Notes under the pieces: model-generated
What the model was told of the DNA's origin: nothing
The model's database searches: none
What the model saw: only the letters and a program-made list of their open reading frames with translations
Position numbers and translations under genes: made by a program
Part shown: one piece after another, positions 1 to 8,836 of the stretch
Numbering within the stretch: position 1 is the stretch's first letter
Layout: the number at the start of each line of letters is the position of its first letter
From: Tritonibacter horizontis
GTDB taxonomy: Bacteria > Pseudomonadota > Alphaproteobacteria > Rhodobacterales > Rhodobacteraceae
Length of the DNA stretch: 64,000 bases
Assembly: GCF_001518015.1 (NCBI RefSeq)
Contig: NZ_LPUY01000075.1
Location: forward strand, 62,001 to 126,000
Reading direction: 5' to 3'

Positions 1-740
1 GGCCAGCCTGCGTTGATCCGGTCATCGAGACCGGCATAATGGATCATCAGCGGCGCCTCGATTGCCGCCACATCGGCAGCGGCCGGCTGGCGACCGTAAA
101 ACGGCGCCGAGGCTCCCATCTCCGGATAGGCCACCGCCAGCGCGTTACACACCCCGCCGCCATAGCAAAAGCCGACCGCGCCCACCTTGCCAGTGGATCC
201 GTCGTGATCGCGCAGGAATTCAAAAGCAGCGAAAAAGTCGTTCATCAGCTTTTCACCGTCCATCGAACGCTGCATCTCGCGCCCTTCCTCATCGGTACCC
301 GGATAGCCGCCGAGCGGCGACAGACCGTCCGGGCCAAAGGCGAGATAGCCCGCCTTGGCAGCGCGGCGAACCACGTCTTCGATGTAGGGATTGAGCCCTC
401 GATTTTCGTGCACCACCAGAACGGCAGGCAGTTTTCCAGTGGCCCCGGCCGGTTTGGCCATCAGGCCCTTGATCGTGCCATGGCCCGCCGGGCTTTGGTA
501 GTCCGCCACCATCGTTTCAATCTCGGGATCATCAGGCGCGACCTGCTGCGCCAGGGCGTAATCCGGTTTCAGCTGATCCAGCAACATTGCCCCGGTCACA
601 CCCGCAGCGGCATAGCGCCCCGCCTGGGTCATGAATTCGCGCTTGGAGATCTTGCCATGCACATAGCCGTCAAAAATCTCAAGGATGCGCGGATCGAAAT
701 CCTTTGCCGTTTTCCGGCCCGTTGTCGGTGTCTTGGTCAT
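1..740 (-). CDS. Dienelactone hydrolase family protein (3' end beyond window)
   Basis: Alpha/beta hydrolase of the dienelactone hydrolase family (YghX-like), predicted to hydrolyse a lactone or ester. Its physiological substrate cannot be told from sequence. Translating the minus strand from the ATG at 740 gives 246 codons running off the window edge, so roughly 40-50 C-terminal residues are missing. The nucleophile motif GFCYGGG is at about residues 191-197 (Cys192, as in true dienelactone hydrolases), and the acidic residue of the triad is probably Asp239 or Asp240 in YAGLDDRI. The catalytic His lies outside the window. The N-terminus contains KREFMTQAGRYAAAG, a degenerate Tat-like segment also seen in YghX relatives; I do not claim export. 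It lies downstream of gcvP on the same strand but after a terminator, so it is probably transcribed separately. Confidence 0.85.
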   Translation of the reverse strand, partial: MTKTPTTGRKTAKDFDPRILEIFDGYVHGKISKREFMTQAGRYAAAGVTGAMLLDQLKPDYALAQQVAPDDPEIETMVADYQSPAGHGTIKGLMAKPAGATGKLPAVLVVHENRGLNPYIEDVVRRAAKAGYLAFGPDGLSPLGGYPGTDEEGREMQRSMDGEKLMNDFFAAFEFLRDHDGSTGKVGAVGFCYGGGVCNALAVAYPEMGASAPFYGRQPAAADVAAIEAPLMIHYAGLDDRINAGW

Positions 741-837
741 CCTGTGGTTCCCCTGCTGTTGACGCACACAAGGTAATCCAGAATGCAGGTTGGACAACGA
801 CGGAGTGCGCCGCTCCAACAGAATTGAACGCTTCACC

Positions 838-864
838 AAAAAGGGCCCCCGCTTGCGGGAGCCC
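838..864 (-). terminator. Rho-independent terminator after gcvP
   Basis: On the minus strand, GGGCTCCCGC (864-855) pairs with GCGGGGGCCC (852-843) with one G-U wobble and a very short loop. It is followed by a run of five T (842-838). It starts 25 bases past the gcvP stop codon and should end the gcvTHP transcript. Confidence 0.8.
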
Positions 865-888
865 CTGGTATCATCAACATCTGGTGGT

Positions 889-3738
889 TTACTCGGCCGC
901 CTCGGCGTAGTCTTCCATCGGCGGGCAGGTGCAGATCAGATTGCGGTCGCCGTAAACATTGTCGACGCGGTTGACCGGCGGCCAGTATTTGTCGACGCGG
1001 AAGGCACCGGGCGGAAAACACCCCTGCTCGCGCGTGTAGGGGCGATCCCAGTCCTTGACCAGATCCTCCATCGTGTGCGGCGCGTTCTTCAGCGCGTTGT
1101 TCTCGCGCGGCATTTCGCCCGTCTCCACGGCCTTGATCTCGGCGCGGATCGACAACATCGCATCGACAAACCGGTCCAGCTCGGCCTTGGTTTCCGACTC
1201 CGTCGGCTCCACCATCAGCGTGCCCGCCACCGGCCAGCTCATGGTGGGCGCGTGAAACCCGCTGTCCATCAGCCGTTTGGCCACATCATCCACGGTCACA
1301 TCGGCGCTGTCGGCAAAGGGGCGCGTGTCGAGGATGCATTCATGCGCGACCCGGCCCGTCGGCCCTTTGTACAGCACGTCATAGGCCCCCTCAAGCCGCT
1401 TGGCGAGGTAGTTGGCCGACAGGATCGCCACCTTGGTCGCCTGCGTCAGCCCGGCCCCGCCCATCATCAGGCAATACGCCCAGGAGATGGTCAGGATCGA
1501 GGCAGAGCCAAGCGGTGCGGCAGAGACCGGCCCCTCGACGCCACCGGTTTCCGGATGGCCGGGAAGATGCGCAACCAGATGCGATTTCACCCCGATTGGC
1601 CCCATGCCGGGACCGCCGCCGCCATGCGGAATGGCAAAGGTCTTGTGCAGGTTCAGGTGGCTGACGTCACCGCCCAGATCGCCCGGACGGCTGAGGCCGA
1701 CCATCGCGTTCATATTGGCCCCGTCGATATAGACCTGACCGCCGAACTGATGGGTGATCTTGCAGACCTCATGCACGGTTTCCTCGAACACACCGTGGGT
1801 CGAGGGATAGGTGATCATGCAGCCCGCCAGAGCGGCCGCGTGTTTTTCCGCCTTGGCGCGGAAATCCTCAAGGTCGATGTCGCCCTTGTCGTCGGATTTC
1901 ACCGGCACCACCGTCCAGCCGACCATTTGGGCCGAGGCCGGGTTGGTGCCATGGGCCGACATCGGGATCAGGCAGATGTTGCGATGGCCCTCGCCCTGCG
2001 CGCGGTGATAGGCGGCGATGGTCAGAAGACCCGCATATTCCCCCTGCGCGCCCGAATTCGGCTGCATGGAGATCGCGTCATACCCGGTGATATCGCAGAG
2101 CTTTGCCGACAGATCCTGCACCATCTCACTATAGCCCGCCTGCTGGTTTGCCGGGGCAAAGGGGTGGATGGTCGAGAATTCGGGCCAGCTGAGCGGCATC
2201 ATTTCGGCCGCCGCGTTCAGCTTCATCGTGCAGGAGCCAAGCGGGATCATCGCCCGGTCCAGTGCCAGATCGCGATCCGCCAGACGACGCATATAGCGCA
2301 TCATCTCGGTTTCGGCCCGGTTCATGTGAAAGATCGGGTGGGTCAGATAGTCCGACTTGCGGTGCATGTCCGTCGGCACGCGATAGGCGGGGGTGAAGTT
2401 ATCATCGGCACGGGTGATGCCAAAGGCCCGCCAGACCGCCTCGATGGTTTCGGGGCGGGTGGTTTCATCCACCGTGATGCCGACGCGGGTTTCCCCGACC
2501 TGACGCAGGTTGATGCCCTCATCGACGGCGGATTTCATCACCGCGGCCTGCAATGGGCCGACATCAACGGTGATGGTGTCGAAAAACGCCTGCGGGTCAA
2601 CCTTGAACCCGGCCTCTTCCAGCCCGGTCGCCAGCCGCACCGCCTTGCGGTGAATGCGCTGCGCGATGGCCTGCAGCCCCTTGGGACCGTGGAACACCGC
2701 ATACATCGACGCCATCACCGCCAGCAGCGCCTGCGCCGTGCAGACGTTGGAGGTCGCTTTTTCACGGCGGATGTGCTGTTCGCGGGTTTGCAGCGACAGG
2801 CGGTAGGCCTTGTTGCCATGGGCATCGACGGACACGCCGACAATGCGGCCCGGCATGTTGCGTTTGAAGGCATCCTTGGTCGCCATATAGGCCGCATGCG
2901 GCCCGCCGGCCCCGACCGGAACGCCAAAACGCTGGGTCGAGCCAACGGCGATATCCGCCCCCATCGCGCCCGGCTCTTTCAGCAGGGTCAGCGACAATGG
3001 GTCGGCAGACACAACGGCAATGCCCTTGTGCGCATGCAGTTTTTCGATGTGATCGGTAAAGTCGCGAACGTGACCATAGGTGCCGGGATACTGGAACAGC
3101 GCGCCAAAGACGGCCTCCGCGTCCATCTTGTCGGGGTTGCCGACGATCACCTCGATGCCGAGCGGTTCGGCGCGGGTTTTCACCACCGCAATGTTCTGCG
3201 GATGGCAGTCCCGGTCGACAAAAAACGCCTTGGCCTTGGATTTCGACACCCGCTGCGCCATGGTCATCGCTTCGGCGCAGGCGGTGGCCTCGTCCAGCAG
3301 CGACGCATTGGCGATCTCCAGCCCGGTCAGGTCAGAAATCATCGTCTGGAAGTTCAGCAGCGCCTCAAGGCGGCCCTGGGAAATCTCTGGCTGATAGGGC
3401 GTATAGGCGGTGTACCAGGCCGGGTTCTCCAGGATATTGCGCTGGATCGCCGGCGGCGTCACCGTGCCGTGATAGCCCTGCCCGATCAGCGAGGTCATCA
3501 CCATGTTCTTCTTGGCCACTTCGCGCATGTGGAACAGCAGTTCGCGTTCGGACATCGGACGGCCGAAATCCAGCGGCTTTGCCTGACGGATCGACTGCGG
3601 CACCGTGTCGTCGATCAGCGCATCGAGGCTGTCGAACCCGACAACCTTCAGCATCTGCGCCATTTCCTCTGGAGAAGGCCCGATATGGCGCCGGTTGGCA
3701 AAATCATAGGGGAGGTAATCTGTCGGTTCGAAAGGCAT
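889..3738 (-). CDS. gcvP: Glycine dehydrogenase (decarboxylating), P-protein
   Basis: P-protein of the glycine cleavage system: PLP-dependent decarboxylation of glycine with transfer of the aminomethyl group to the lipoyl arm of GcvH. The 949-residue length is that of the undivided (fused alpha-beta) bacterial form. The N-terminal half opens with the family segment around [13 protein letters not shown]. The C-terminal half carries the PLP lysine in [18 protein letters not shown] (Lys699) followed by the glycine-rich loop. A good Shine-Dalgarno (AAGGAGG) precedes the ATG at 3738. It is the last gene of the gcvT-gcvH-gcvP operon, 122 bases after gcvH, and should be governed by the glycine riboswitch upstream of gcvT. 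A long open frame on the opposite strand here is only an antisense shadow. Confidence 0.98.
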   Translation of the reverse strand: MPFEPTDYLPYDFANRRHIGPSPEEMAQMLKVVGFDSLDALIDDTVPQSIRQAKPLDFGRPMSERELLFHMREVAKKNMVMTSLIGQGYHGTVTPPAIQRNILENPAWYTAYTPYQPEISQGRLEALLNFQTMISDLTGLEIANASLLDEATACAEAMTMAQRVSKSKAKAFFVDRDCHPQNIAVVKTRAEPLGIEVIVGNPDKMDAEAVFGALFQYPGTYGHVRDFTDHIEKLHAHKGIAVVSADPLSLTLLKEPGAMGADIAVGSTQRFGVPVGAGGPHAAYMATKDAFKRNMPGRIVGVSVDAHGNKAYRLSLQTREQHIRREKATSNVCTAQALLAVMASMYAVFHGPKGLQAIAQRIHRKAVRLATGLEEAGFKVDPQAFFDTITVDVGPLQAAVMKSAVDEGINLRQVGETRVGITVDETTRPETIEAVWRAFGITRADDNFTPAYRVPTDMHRKSDYLTHPIFHMNRAETEMMRYMRRLADRDLALDRAMIPLGSCTMKLNAAAEMMPLSWPEFSTIHPFAPANQQAGYSEMVQDLSAKLCDITGYDAISMQPNSGAQGEYAGLLTIAAYHRAQGEGHRNICLIPMSAHGTNPASAQMVGWTVVPVKSDDKGDIDLEDFRAKAEKHAAALAGCMITYPSTHGVFEETVHEVCKITHQFGGQVYIDGANMNAMVGLSRPGDLGGDVSHLNLHKTFAIPHGGGGPGMGPIGVKSHLVAHLPGHPETGGVEGPVSAAPLGSASILTISWAYCLMMGGAGLTQATKVAILSANYLAKRLEGAYDVLYKGPTGRVAHECILDTRPFADSADVTVDDVAKRLMDSGFHAPTMSWPVAGTLMVEPTESETKAELDRFVDAMLSIRAEIKAVETGEMPRENNALKNAPHTMEDLVKDWDRPYTREQGCFPPGAFRVDKYWPPVNRVDNVYGDRNLICTCPPMEDYAEAAE

Positions 3739-3860
3739 GAGGCGCCTCCTTCAGGGTAATCGGATGCAGGTCGACGACGCGCAGGCACAGGGCGGGCGAG
3801 CCCGGTTTTGCCGCGCGTGGAAAGGAATGGCCCGCGCCGGATGGCAACGGGCCCTGATCA

Positions 3861-4220
3861 TCAGCCGATGAAGTTCTTGTAGCCGGCTTCGTCCATATAG
3901 TCGTCCATTGGCGACATGTCCGACACCTTCAGCTTGAAGAACCATGCCTCGCCCTCCGGGTCGTCGTTGACCTTGGAAGGTTCGTTGACGATGGCATCGT
4001 TCACCTCGACCACTTCACCATCCAGCGGTGCCAGAATGTCCGAGGCGGCCTTGACCGACTCGATCACCACGATTTCCTCGTCCAGGGTCACTTCGGTGCC
4101 CACCTCGGGCAGTTCGACAAAGACCACATCGCCCAGCTGTTCAGCCGCGTGGGCGGTGATGCCCACGGTTACGATGTCGCCTTCAACCTGCAACCATTCG
4201 TGTTCTTCGGTATATTTCAT
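3861..4220 (-). CDS. gcvH: Glycine cleavage system H protein
   Basis: Lipoyl carrier protein of the glycine cleavage system, shuttling the aminomethyl intermediate between GcvP, GcvT and lipoamide dehydrogenase. It has 119 residues, slightly shorter than the usual 125-130. The lipoylation site is Lys57 in IESVKAAS, and the N-terminus YTEEHEWL is characteristic. Cytoplasmic. It sits between gcvT (41 bases upstream) and gcvP on the minus strand. An AGGA-like ribosome site lies about 10 bases before the ATG. Confidence 0.98.
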   Translation of the reverse strand: MKYTEEHEWLQVEGDIVTVGITAHAAEQLGDVVFVELPEVGTEVTLDEEIVVIESVKAASDILAPLDGEVVEVNDAIVNEPSKVNDDPEGEAWFFKLKVSDMSPMDDYMDEAGYKNFIG

Positions 4221-4261
4221 GGGAGTCTTTTCCTGTGTTGAACCGTCTGCTGGGCACGACG

Positions 4262-5386
4262 TTAGCGTTTGAAGTTCGCGGCCACAAAGGGCAGCGGCGC
4301 AATTGTGACAGGCATACGCTTGCCGCGCAGCTCGCCGAAAATCTGTGTGTCCACGGCGGCCTGCTCGGCCGCGACATAGCCCATTGCGACAGGTCCGCCA
4401 ACCGTCGGGCCAAAGCCCCCGGAAGTGACACGTCCGATGGGTTCCCCGCCTTCTGCGGTGGCGAAGAGTTCGACCCCTTCGCGCATCGGCGCGCGCCCCT
4501 CGGGCAGCAGGCCCACCCGCTTGCGCGGCGCCGCGCCACCCAGATCGCCAAACACCGCCTCAGCGCCGGGAAAGCCGCCTGCGCGGGCGCCGCCGGGGCG
4601 GCGCACCTTCTGGATGGCCCAGCCCAATGCTGCTTCAAGCGGGCGGGTTTCACCGTCAATATCATGACCATAAAGGCACAGACCGCCCTCAAGCCGCAGC
4701 GAATCCCGCGCACCAAGGCCAATGGGTTCGACATCCGGATGGGCCAGGATCGCCTTGGCGAACCCGTCTGCCGCCGTCTCCGGCACGGAGATTTCATAGC
4801 CGTCTTCGCCGGTGTAGCCCGACCGCGAAATCCAAAGCTCGGCCCCCTCATATGCAAAGGTGGCAACATCCATGAACCGCATCGCAGCAACGCCCGGCAC
4901 CAGCGCCTCCAGCGCCGCTTCGGCCGCCGGGCCCTGTAGCGCAACCAATGCCCGGTCGGTGACAGGTGTGACCGCGATTTCGGGTTCCAGCGCCGCCTTG
5001 ATCCGGGCGATATCGGCGTCCTTGCAGGCCGCATTGACCACCACGAACAGATGATCGCCGCGATTGGCAAACATCAGGTCGTCCTCGATGCCGCCGGCCT
5101 CGTTTGTGAACAGACCATAGCGCTGGCGCCCCTCGGGCAGGCCGAGCACATCCATCGGCACCAGCCGTTCAAACGCCGCCGCGACCATTTCGTAACTGTC
5201 GGCGCGCAGGATCACCTGCCCCATATGGCTGACATCAAACAATCCGGCCTTGGCGCGGGTGTGGAGATGTTCTTTCATGATGCCCATCGGGTATTGCACC
5301 GGCATCGAATAGCCGGCAAAGGGCACCATCTTGGCGCCCAGGCTCTGGTGCAATTCGGTCAGGGGCGTGGTCTTCAGATCCGACAT
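4262..5386 (-). CDS. gcvT: Glycine cleavage system aminomethyltransferase, T-protein
   Basis: T-protein: transfers the methylene group from GcvH-bound aminomethyl-lipoate to tetrahydrofolate, giving 5,10-methylene-THF and releasing ammonia. It has 374 residues, normal for the family. Visible signatures are the N-terminal [21 protein letters not shown], and GGIEDDLMF containing the catalytic/folate-binding Asp region. The C-terminal beta-barrel has GYV and a terminal PFV. It is the first gene of the gcv operon. About 100 bases of leader separate its start from a tandem glycine riboswitch. The ribosome site (GCAGG) is weak, which would fit control at translation initiation or through leader folding, though I cannot decide which. 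Confidence 0.98.
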   Translation of the reverse strand: MSDLKTTPLTELHQSLGAKMVPFAGYSMPVQYPMGIMKEHLHTRAKAGLFDVSHMGQVILRADSYEMVAAAFERLVPMDVLGLPEGRQRYGLFTNEAGGIEDDLMFANRGDHLFVVVNAACKDADIARIKAALEPEIAVTPVTDRALVALQGPAAEAALEALVPGVAAMRFMDVATFAYEGAELWISRSGYTGEDGYEISVPETAADGFAKAILAHPDVEPIGLGARDSLRLEGGLCLYGHDIDGETRPLEAALGWAIQKVRRPGGARAGGFPGAEAVFGDLGGAAPRKRVGLLPEGRAPMREGVELFATAEGGEPIGRVTSGGFGPTVGGPVAMGYVAAEQAAVDTQIFGELRGKRMPVTIAPLPFVAANFKR

Positions 5387-5489
5387 TTCGGCCTGCTTTC
5401 TACGTCTGCAGCCGGTGCGGTCAGGTCACAATATGTCAACGCGTCAATATGCATCCGGCATCCAAGGTTTTATGCAGACTACTCCTGCA

Positions 5490-5680
5490 CGCTTCGATGC
5501 CCCCTCTGTCCTTTGCGCCTGAGATCGTTATCCCTTCGGCGTCCCGGATAGGCCGGGATCTCTCCAGAGTAGTGTCCCGCACACGGTCCCTTTGGCCTGA
5601 GAGTTTCCGGGGCGGTTGCTCCTTCGGCACCGGTTCCCCACGCAAGGCGTCGGGGGCGGTTCTCCCATGTGCTGCGCGGA
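5490..5680 (-). promoter_or_regulatory. Tandem glycine riboswitch upstream of gcvT
   Basis: Read on the minus strand, the leader contains two consecutive copies of the glycine aptamer core. The first has GGAGAACCG near its 5' side, GCCGAAGGAGCAA, then ACTCTCAGGCCAAAGGGACCG. The second has CTGGAGAGA, GCCGAAGGGATAACG, then ATCTCAGGCGCAAAGGACAGAGGGG. The short linker and double GCCGAAGG / CUCAGG-AAAGGAC pattern is the classical cooperative tandem arrangement. It controls gcvTHP: glycine binding normally turns expression on. The expression platform lies in about 100 bases between 5490 and the gcvT start; I could not identify a clear terminator/antiterminator pair in it. Confidence 0.93.
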
Positions 5681-5834
5681 CGCTAGCAGCGGCCCCAAAA
5701 CAGTGCAAGACGGAATCATGACAGGAAGGGTCGCAAATGGCTCGAAATCGCAACAGCGGTCAATTGTATCAAGGTCGCCCAAGAATTGTGCGGGTGGATT
5801 GCCGGAGCGGATCGCCGGTGCCATAGCTTTGCGC

Positions 5835-6824
5835 ATGAAGATAGCGATCAATGGATTCGGCCGTATTGGCCGTACGATTTTGCGTCAGATCCTGACCACC
5901 GCCCGCGGCTCAGGGATCCAGGTTCTTTGCATCAACGACATCGCCGAACCGGAGATGTGCGCCTATCTTTTCCAATACGACAGCACCTTTGGCCCCTTTC
6001 CGGGGCAGGTGGCACTGGAGACCGGCGCCCTGGTGGTCGACGGTCGGCGCATTCCGCTGCACCAGCAGGCCAATGTCACCGCGCTGGATCTGTCCGGCGC
6101 CGATGTGCTGCTGGATTGCACCGGCATCGCGCGCTCTACCGATCTGGCGGAACGCGGCCTGAGTGCCGGTGCGACCAAGGTCCTGATCTCCGGCCCGTCT
6201 CCGGCGGCAGAGGCTACGGTCGTCTACGGCGTCAACACCAAAGACATCAAAGGCGCGCGGATCGTGTCCAATGCCTCCTGCACCACCAATGCGGTGGCCG
6301 CACTGGTGCAGCTGGTGGATCAGGTCGCCGGCATCGACAGCGGCCATATGACGACCATCCACTGTTATACCAATTCGCAACCGATGGTGGACGCGCCGCG
6401 CGGTGATTTTGCCCGCTCCCGCGGCGGTGCACAGTCGATGGTCCCGACCACCACCTCTGCCATGCATCTGATTGACGTTGTCCTGCCACATCTGCGGGGG
6501 CGCATTTCCGGCGCCGCTGTCCGGGTGCCAACGGCCAGCGTGTCGGCAGTTGACCTAGTAGCACGACTGAACACCCCGTTGGCAGAAGCGGACCTGATGG
6601 TCGCGCTGCGCGCAGCCGCAGATCGCTCGCCGGTGCTGGGGTGGACGGATCAGCCGCTGGTGTCGTCCGACCTGCGGGCAAGACCGGAATCCCTCGTCAT
6701 CGCCGCGCCGGAGACCCGGATAGTTGACAGCCGTCAACTTCGCATTTTCGGCTGGTACGACAACGAATGGGGCTTTTCCGCCCGCATGCTCGACGTTGCG
6801 GCAAAAATGGCCGAAGCCGACTGA
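5835..6824 (+). CDS. Type I glyceraldehyde-3-phosphate dehydrogenase family protein
   Basis: NAD(P)-dependent aldehyde dehydrogenase of the GAPDH family, catalysing phosphorylating oxidation of glyceraldehyde-3-phosphate or, as an alternative, erythrose-4-phosphate. It has 329 residues starting at ATG 5835. A longer frame extends upstream to 5616, but it would run through the riboswitch region and precede the universal N-terminus KIAINGFGRIGR, so I reject it. The Rossmann motif NGFGRIG is at 6-12. The catalytic SNASCTTN gives Cys149 and the base is His176 in TTIHCYTN, both at canonical numbering. The C-terminal WYDNEWGFSARM is typical. It is divergent from gcvT. Compared with ordinary glycolytic enzymes it is rather divergent (for example PSPAAEATVVYGVN), so it may be a second paralogue or an Epd-like enzyme. 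Confidence 0.9.
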   Translation: MKIAINGFGRIGRTILRQILTTARGSGIQVLCINDIAEPEMCAYLFQYDSTFGPFPGQVALETGALVVDGRRIPLHQQANVTALDLSGADVLLDCTGIARSTDLAERGLSAGATKVLISGPSPAAEATVVYGVNTKDIKGARIVSNASCTTNAVAALVQLVDQVAGIDSGHMTTIHCYTNSQPMVDAPRGDFARSRGGAQSMVPTTTSAMHLIDVVLPHLRGRISGAAVRVPTASVSAVDLVARLNTPLAEADLMVALRAAADRSPVLGWTDQPLVSSDLRARPESLVIAAPETRIVDSRQLRIFGWYDNEWGFSARMLDVAAKMAEAD

Positions 6825-6997
6825 TCGGCGGCTTCTCGCTGTCGCTGCAACACGAGCCATAATCCGTGCCCCGCCACCCGTCGAAGTGGTTTTCTCACCG
6901 GCATCAAGCGTGTAGCGTCGACTTTGCGGCGTCACAGGCTATTTGCCTCTCTCGACACTGACGACGCATCACAAGACCGCCCGCTGCCGGAGTACAC

Positions 6998-8836
6998 ATG
7001 ACCAGCCTTTCCCATCCGCGCCGGATTGCGCGCCCTGACTTGCGCCCTTTTCGCTCCTTCTGGATGACTGTTTCGCTGGCTGCCACCTGCTGGTTGGGGG
7101 CCGCCCCCGCGCAGGCGCTGACCACATCGCTGACGGCGCCAGGCGCCACGGCTGATCTGTCCGATGATCTGGAAAATGCCAGCGTATCCCTGTCCCTGGG
7201 CGACGAGGCCGGAGTGCAAGAAACGCTGGCCGCCGCGCTTTCGGATTACCTCACTCTGGTTCAGGTTCTCTACGACGCGGGCCACTTTGCCCCGGTCGTC
7301 AATATCACACTGGATGGGCGCGAGGCGGCGCAGATCAACCTGCTGACACCGCCCCGCAGCATCGACAACATCGTCATCACCGTTGATCCGGGGCCGAAAT
7401 TCACCTTTGGGCAGGCCGTGGTCACCCCCCTGCCCGAGCGCCCGGCGGCAAACCTGCCGGACGATTTCGCCGCCGGTCGTCCCGCCAGCACCGGCGCCAT
7501 CCAGGCTGCGGCGACCGCAGGTCTTGCGGCCTGGGACCGGGCTGGCCACGCCAAGGTGAAACTGGCATCCCAAGACATCACCGCAGACGCGGTCCAGCAA
7601 CGGCTTGATGCGACCCTGCGGATTGCGCCCGGCCCCCGGCTGCGGCTCGGGAAGATGACAATCGAAGGCCAGTCGGATGTGCGCCGCGCCGCTATTCAGC
7701 AGATTGCGGGCTTTGCCAGCGGCAAGGTCTACCACCCGGATCTGGTCTCCAAATCATCGGCCCGACTGCGCCGCACGGGGGCGTTTTCCTCCGTCACGCT
7801 GCGGCAGGCAGAGACGCCAAACCCGGACGGTACCCTGGATTTTGTCGCCTCGGTCGAAGACTTGCCCAAGCGCCGGTTCACCTTCGGGGTGGAGATTTCC
7901 TCCTCCGAAGCGTTGGAGGTCAGCACCAGCTGGATGCACCGGAACCTCTTTGGCGGCGCAGAACGGCTGAAGATCGACCTCTCCCTGCGCGGCCTGGGCA
8001 GCAGCGACGTCGATGGCACCGTTTCCGCACGGCTTGACCGCCCGGCGGCCCTGGGCACGGATGAGACGCTGTTTTACTCCGGCGCGCTGGAAAAGGCCGA
8101 GGAGGAGCACTACTCCGCCACCAGTATTTTGGGCGAGGTCGGCCTGCGGCGCATCGTATCCGACACCACCTTCGTCGAAGGGTCGGTCGGCCTCTATCTG
8201 GTCAAGGCGGATGACGCCTACGGCGCGGGCCGGGACTTCAACTACCTCTCCGCCCGCCTGCGCGGCGAACGCGACAAGCGCAACATCAAGACCGATGCCT
8301 CTGCCGGGTATTACCTGGACGGCGAAGTCATTCCCTTTGTCGGACTGGACGGGCGCGATCCGGGTCTGAAAATCAACCTTGATGCCCGGGGCTATAAATC
8401 GCTCGGCAGCACCGGGCGGGTCGTTCTGGCCGGCCGGGTGCAAGTGGGGTCTGTGATCGGGCCGGAGGCAAGCGACGTGTCGCCGACCCTCTTGTATTTC
8501 TCTGGCGGTGCCGGGTCCGTGCGGGGGCAGGAATACCAATCGCTTGGGGTCGATGTCGGCGGCGATGTGGCGGGCGGGCGCAGCTATCTTGCGCTGTCCG
8601 GCGAGGTGCGCGGCCGCATCACCGATGCGATCTCGCTCGTGGGCTTTTACGATGTCGGATTTGTTGACGCCGGCAGCTTTGTCAGCAGCGACAGCGAACA
8701 TCACGCCGGCGCCGGGATCGGGCTTCGCTACAATGTCACCGGCATTGGCCCGATCCGGCTGGATCTGGCAGTGCCCGTCTCCGGCGACGACGCCGACGGG
8801 CTACAGTTTTACATTGGCATAGGACAGGCGTTTTGA
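6998..8836 (+). CDS. tamA: TamA-like outer membrane assembly protein (Omp85 family)
   Basis: Outer-membrane beta-barrel subunit of the translocation and assembly module, working with inner-membrane-anchored TamB on outer-membrane protein insertion and/or lipid transport. It has 612 residues. A cleavable signal peptide is visible (hydrophobic SLAATCWLG, AQA cleavage box near residue 41). Three POTRA-like repeats fill about residues 50-265, followed by a 16-strand Omp85 barrel. The barrel has the L6 motif GSVRGQEYQSLG and a C-terminal strand ending in Phe (YIGIGQAF). The stop codon overlaps the TTG start of tamB, indicating translational coupling. Confidence 0.93.
   Translation: MTSLSHPRRIARPDLRPFRSFWMTVSLAATCWLGAAPAQALTTSLTAPGATADLSDDLENASVSLSLGDEAGVQETLAAALSDYLTLVQVLYDAGHFAPVVNITLDGREAAQINLLTPPRSIDNIVITVDPGPKFTFGQAVVTPLPERPAANLPDDFAAGRPASTGAIQAAATAGLAAWDRAGHAKVKLASQDITADAVQQRLDATLRIAPGPRLRLGKMTIEGQSDVRRAAIQQIAGFASGKVYHPDLVSKSSARLRRTGAFSSVTLRQAETPNPDGTLDFVASVEDLPKRRFTFGVEISSSEALEVSTSWMHRNLFGGAERLKIDLSLRGLGSSDVDGTVSARLDRPAALGTDETLFYSGALEKAEEEHYSATSILGEVGLRRIVSDTTFVEGSVGLYLVKADDAYGAGRDFNYLSARLRGERDKRNIKTDASAGYYLDGEVIPFVGLDGRDPGLKINLDARGYKSLGSTGRVVLAGRVQVGSVIGPEASDVSPTLLYFSGGAGSVRGQEYQSLGVDVGGDVAGGRSYLALSGEVRGRITDAISLVGFYDVGFVDAGSFVSSDSEHHAGAGIGLRYNVTGIGPIRLDLAVPVSGDDADGLQFYIGIGQAF

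Noticed and set aside
790-3759. 989-residue open frame on the plus strand
   Set aside because: Complete antisense of gcvP; Arg/His/Gly-rich composition typical of a shadow frame in GC-rich DNA, no family motifs.
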